DNA of 64,000 nt from CAYTLW01 sp964438735 (GTDB taxonomy: Bacteria; Myxococcota_A; UBA9042), in contig CAYTLW010000009.1 of the NCBI GenBank assembly GCA_964438735.1, forward strand, positions 1 to 64,000, given 5' to 3'. The notes below the pieces were generated by a model that made no database searches, was not told where the DNA came from, and saw only the letters and a program-made list of their open reading frames with translations. Of this stretch, positions 62,421 through 64,000 are shown piece after piece. A program made the position numbers and the translations under genes. Within the stretch, counting starts at the first letter, position 1. Every line of letters starts with the position of its first letter.

Positions 62421-64000
62421 TTATTTGACGGTCACATCATCGACCAGGACGGCGGTATCGTAGATGGAATCGCCCTTATCGGTGGTGAAGAACTTCAGCG
62501 TCACGCGCTTGCCCGAGAACGCCGAGATATCGTGGCAATGAGTCTGCCACAACGTCATGTAGACGCCGCCTTGATCGAAGGAGACGTCGGCCTGGGACAG
62601 GCCCTTCCACTGCTGGCCGCATTTGCAGCTCGGCGAGCCAGCCTGGCAGGGATTCTTGCCGCCACAATCGTAGGGACAGAGCTGATCGATCCAGACGTCG
62701 ACCATGGTGACGGTCTTCTTCTTGCCGGCGACCTTGCCCGACAGGGTCGCGGTGAAGCGATCCATGTACTGCGACCCGCACCACTCCAGAAACTCCTCAC
62801 TGTAGTACTTCCAGTGGAAGCACATCTCCGAGGCGCCCTGATCGACGCAGAAGGGCTGCTCCAACAGGCCGGTCTGGGTGGTGAAACCAAGGCCCGTGGA
62901 GATGACGCCCATGAATTTGCCGCCGACCGGCACGGTCGAACCGAGGCGGGAGATCACGCGGCCGTCGCCGATGGCCTTCCAGCCGGTTCGCTTGCCGGTA
63001 TCCCAACTGGGGTTGATCAGCCGGGCGTCCTTGGCGTTGGCTTTGTGCTTGCCCAGGTAGCGCATCTTGCCGCCGTAGGTGGCGTCCACGTCGAGGGTGA
63101 CGATGCTCTGGAGCACGCTCTTACCCTCCTGAATCAAGTCGTCGAAGAACGCCTTGCCGTGATCCCAGGCGAACTGGTTGGTCACGTAGTCGGAATAGCC
63201 GACCACCGCCTGGGCGCCCAGCCCGAAGAGCTGCACGGCCAGGGAGCCATTCCACAGGCTGCGACAGGAGCCCAGGTAGATGATGGATTCGGGATAGGGC
63301 TGCAGCGCGTGGCGCTTGAGGAAGGCCGGCAAGATGCCGTACGTATCGGCTCCGATCACCAGCCGACCGCTCATGATGTCACCTTGGGTGTGATCGACGC
63401 AGACACCGCCACTGACTGAGGTCTTGACGCATTGCTGACCAAGGGGGCAGCCGGTGCCGGTCTTGCCGCACTTGGAGGTGGACGAGGACAGCTTGTTGCA
63501 GTTGACCGTCTCGCCCGTCCAGAGCACCTCCTGCGAGCCGACATGTTCCCAGCCCAGGGCCGCCTTGTCGGCCGCGTTCATGCCGCCGAAGTAGGCGTCT
63601 CCGTGACCGGTGATGGCCACGACGCCGTATTGGTTCATGGCCCGATACAGACCAAGCTGCGCCTTGGTGCCCAGGGCCTGGTCGACTGCAAATGGCGGGC
63701 ACTCGCGCTCGACGAGCGCCTTGCCCGCGGTGGCTGCCTCGTCCCCTGCGCTGCCGACCTGGAACTCGCTGGCGAACGGAGCCAACGTCAGGGCGCGCCG
63801 GGTGCCGACGCTGTAGGTGGGCAATGCGGCCGTGGACAGGGAGCCGCCGCTTGGCGCGCCGCCGCCACCCCGGGTGCCCTTCGGCGCCAGGTTGAGCGCA
63901 CCCACGCGGCCGCTCTTGTACTGCACCCAGATGCCGTAGCCATTGGAGGCCGGGCCCGCGTCCTTGACCGTGGGATCGGCCTTGAGCTTGGCGATCGCGT
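62421..64000 (-). CDS. clan CD-like cysteine peptidase with jelly-roll C-terminus (5' end missing)
   Basis: The frame is open to the right edge, so the N-terminus is not in the window; about 525 residues are visible. A caspase-fold-like region has the His-Gly motif VVAITGHGDAYFGG and, about 120 residues on, the Cys motif IIYLGSCRSLWNG. This spacing and pattern match clan CD peptidases such as gingipains and CHAT proteins. ALGAQAVVGYSD-like sequence follows the Cys, as in that fold. The last 180 residues form an extracellular jelly-roll-like domain (FHWKYYSEEFLEWCGSQYMD, TDKGDSIYDTAVLVDDVTV). Five cysteine pairs suggest export. Substrate unknown. Confidence 0.72.
   Translation of the reverse strand, partial: AIAKLKADPTVKDAGPASNGYGIWVQYKSGRVGALNLAPKGTRGGGGAPSGGSLSTAALPTYSVGTRRALTLAPFASEFQVGSAGDEAATAGKALVERECPPFAVDQALGTKAQLGLYRAMNQYGVVAITGHGDAYFGGMNAADKAALGWEHVGSQEVLWTGETVNCNKLSSSTSKCGKTGTGCPLGQQCVKTSVSGGVCVDHTQGDIMSGRLVIGADTYGILPAFLKRHALQPYPESIIYLGSCRSLWNGSLAVQLFGLGAQAVVGYSDYVTNQFAWDHGKAFFDDLIQEGKSVLQSIVTLDVDATYGGKMRYLGKHKANAKDARLINPSWDTGKRTGWKAIGDGRVISRLGSTVPVGGKFMGVISTGLGFTTQTGLLEQPFCVDQGASEMCFHWKYYSEEFLEWCGSQYMDRFTATLSGKVAGKKKTVTMVDVWIDQLCPYDCGGKNPCQAGSPSCKCGQQWKGLSQADVSFDQGGVYMTLWQTHCHDISAFSGKRVTLKFFTTDKGDSIYDTAVLVDDVTVK

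Noticed and set aside
59330..62428. A 1032-codon open frame on the plus strand opposite the large lipoprotein
   Set aside because: It is an antisense shadow caused by high GC and codon bias. Its translation is Gly/Ala/Leu/Val/His-rich and resembles no family, while the minus strand has signal peptide, repeats and domains.

Overview
The window is high-GC, densely coding chromosomal DNA from a Gram-negative bacterium that is most likely a deltaproteobacterium in the Myxococcota/Bradymonadota sense. That placement is inference. It rests on several lipoproteins with Asp/Thr-rich linkers and Cys-rich repeats, a eukaryote-like Ser/Thr kinase, an FHA-GAF-cyclase, a mevalonate-pathway operon and an extracellular contractile injection system (eCIS). 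I see no rRNA, insertion sequence, CRISPR array or replication origin. Four tRNA genes are present: Asp, Val, Arg and Leu.

Region 1 (1-12884, minus strand) is the proximal part of an eCIS / phage-tail-like operon. In transcription order it encodes a DUF4255 cap protein, sheath 1, a small zinc-ribbon tail protein, a DUF6760-type mini-protein without a normal start codon, sheath 2, a tube protein with an unusual N-terminal extension, a giant Ala-rich protein (1493 aa), a LysM protein, a gpD/VgrG-N-like hub, a 70-aa zinc-ribbon protein, a gp25-like baseplate protein and the start of a gpJ-like baseplate protein. The cluster runs off the left edge, so the rest of the baseplate, tape measure, AAA+ ATPase and any cargo are not visible.

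Region 2 (13050-26216) is mostly housekeeping: apt-surE, a zinc-ribbon Ser/Thr kinase, tRNA-Val/tRNA-Asp, moeA, sucC-sucD-ndk followed by a DegT aminotransferase and an L-2-hydroxyglutarate-oxidase-like enzyme. Two Cys-rich lipoproteins and an acetyltransferase are interspersed. Region 3 (26368-33132) holds a CotH/beta-helix membrane protein, a YihY-type membrane protein, a tandem queD + PTPS-III-like pair and a DUF2723 membrane protein.

Region 4 (33274-38271) is an operon for the lower mevalonate pathway: type II IPP isomerase, mevalonate kinase, diphosphomevalonate decarboxylase, phosphomevalonate kinase and a polyprenyl diphosphate synthase. Together these convert mevalonate to a long-chain prenyl diphosphate. 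Region 5 (38320-53303) contains an FHA-GAF-adenylate/guanylate cyclase, a membrane gluzincin, a MerB-fold protein lacking the catalytic residues, rpsT and a PKD-like lipoprotein. It continues with a three-gene unit (cohesin-like lipoprotein, M1 peptidase with a dockerin-like tail, rimO), an ECF sigma/FecR anti-sigma pair, and ligA plus a small beta-barrel protein.

Region 6 (53424-64000) has tRNA-Arg, a DEAD-box helicase, tRNA-Leu and a small lipoprotein overlapping an apolipoprotein N-acyltransferase (Lnt). A beta-propeller is inserted into the catalytic domain of that Lnt. The window ends with a trpG/pabA-like amidotransferase, a 981-aa Cys-repeat lipoprotein, and a clan-CD-like cysteine peptidase cut by the right edge. 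The most unusual items are the Lnt with the propeller insertion, the cohesin-dockerin neighbour pair, and the eCIS with its giant Ala-rich protein and possible frameshift-expressed DUF6760.
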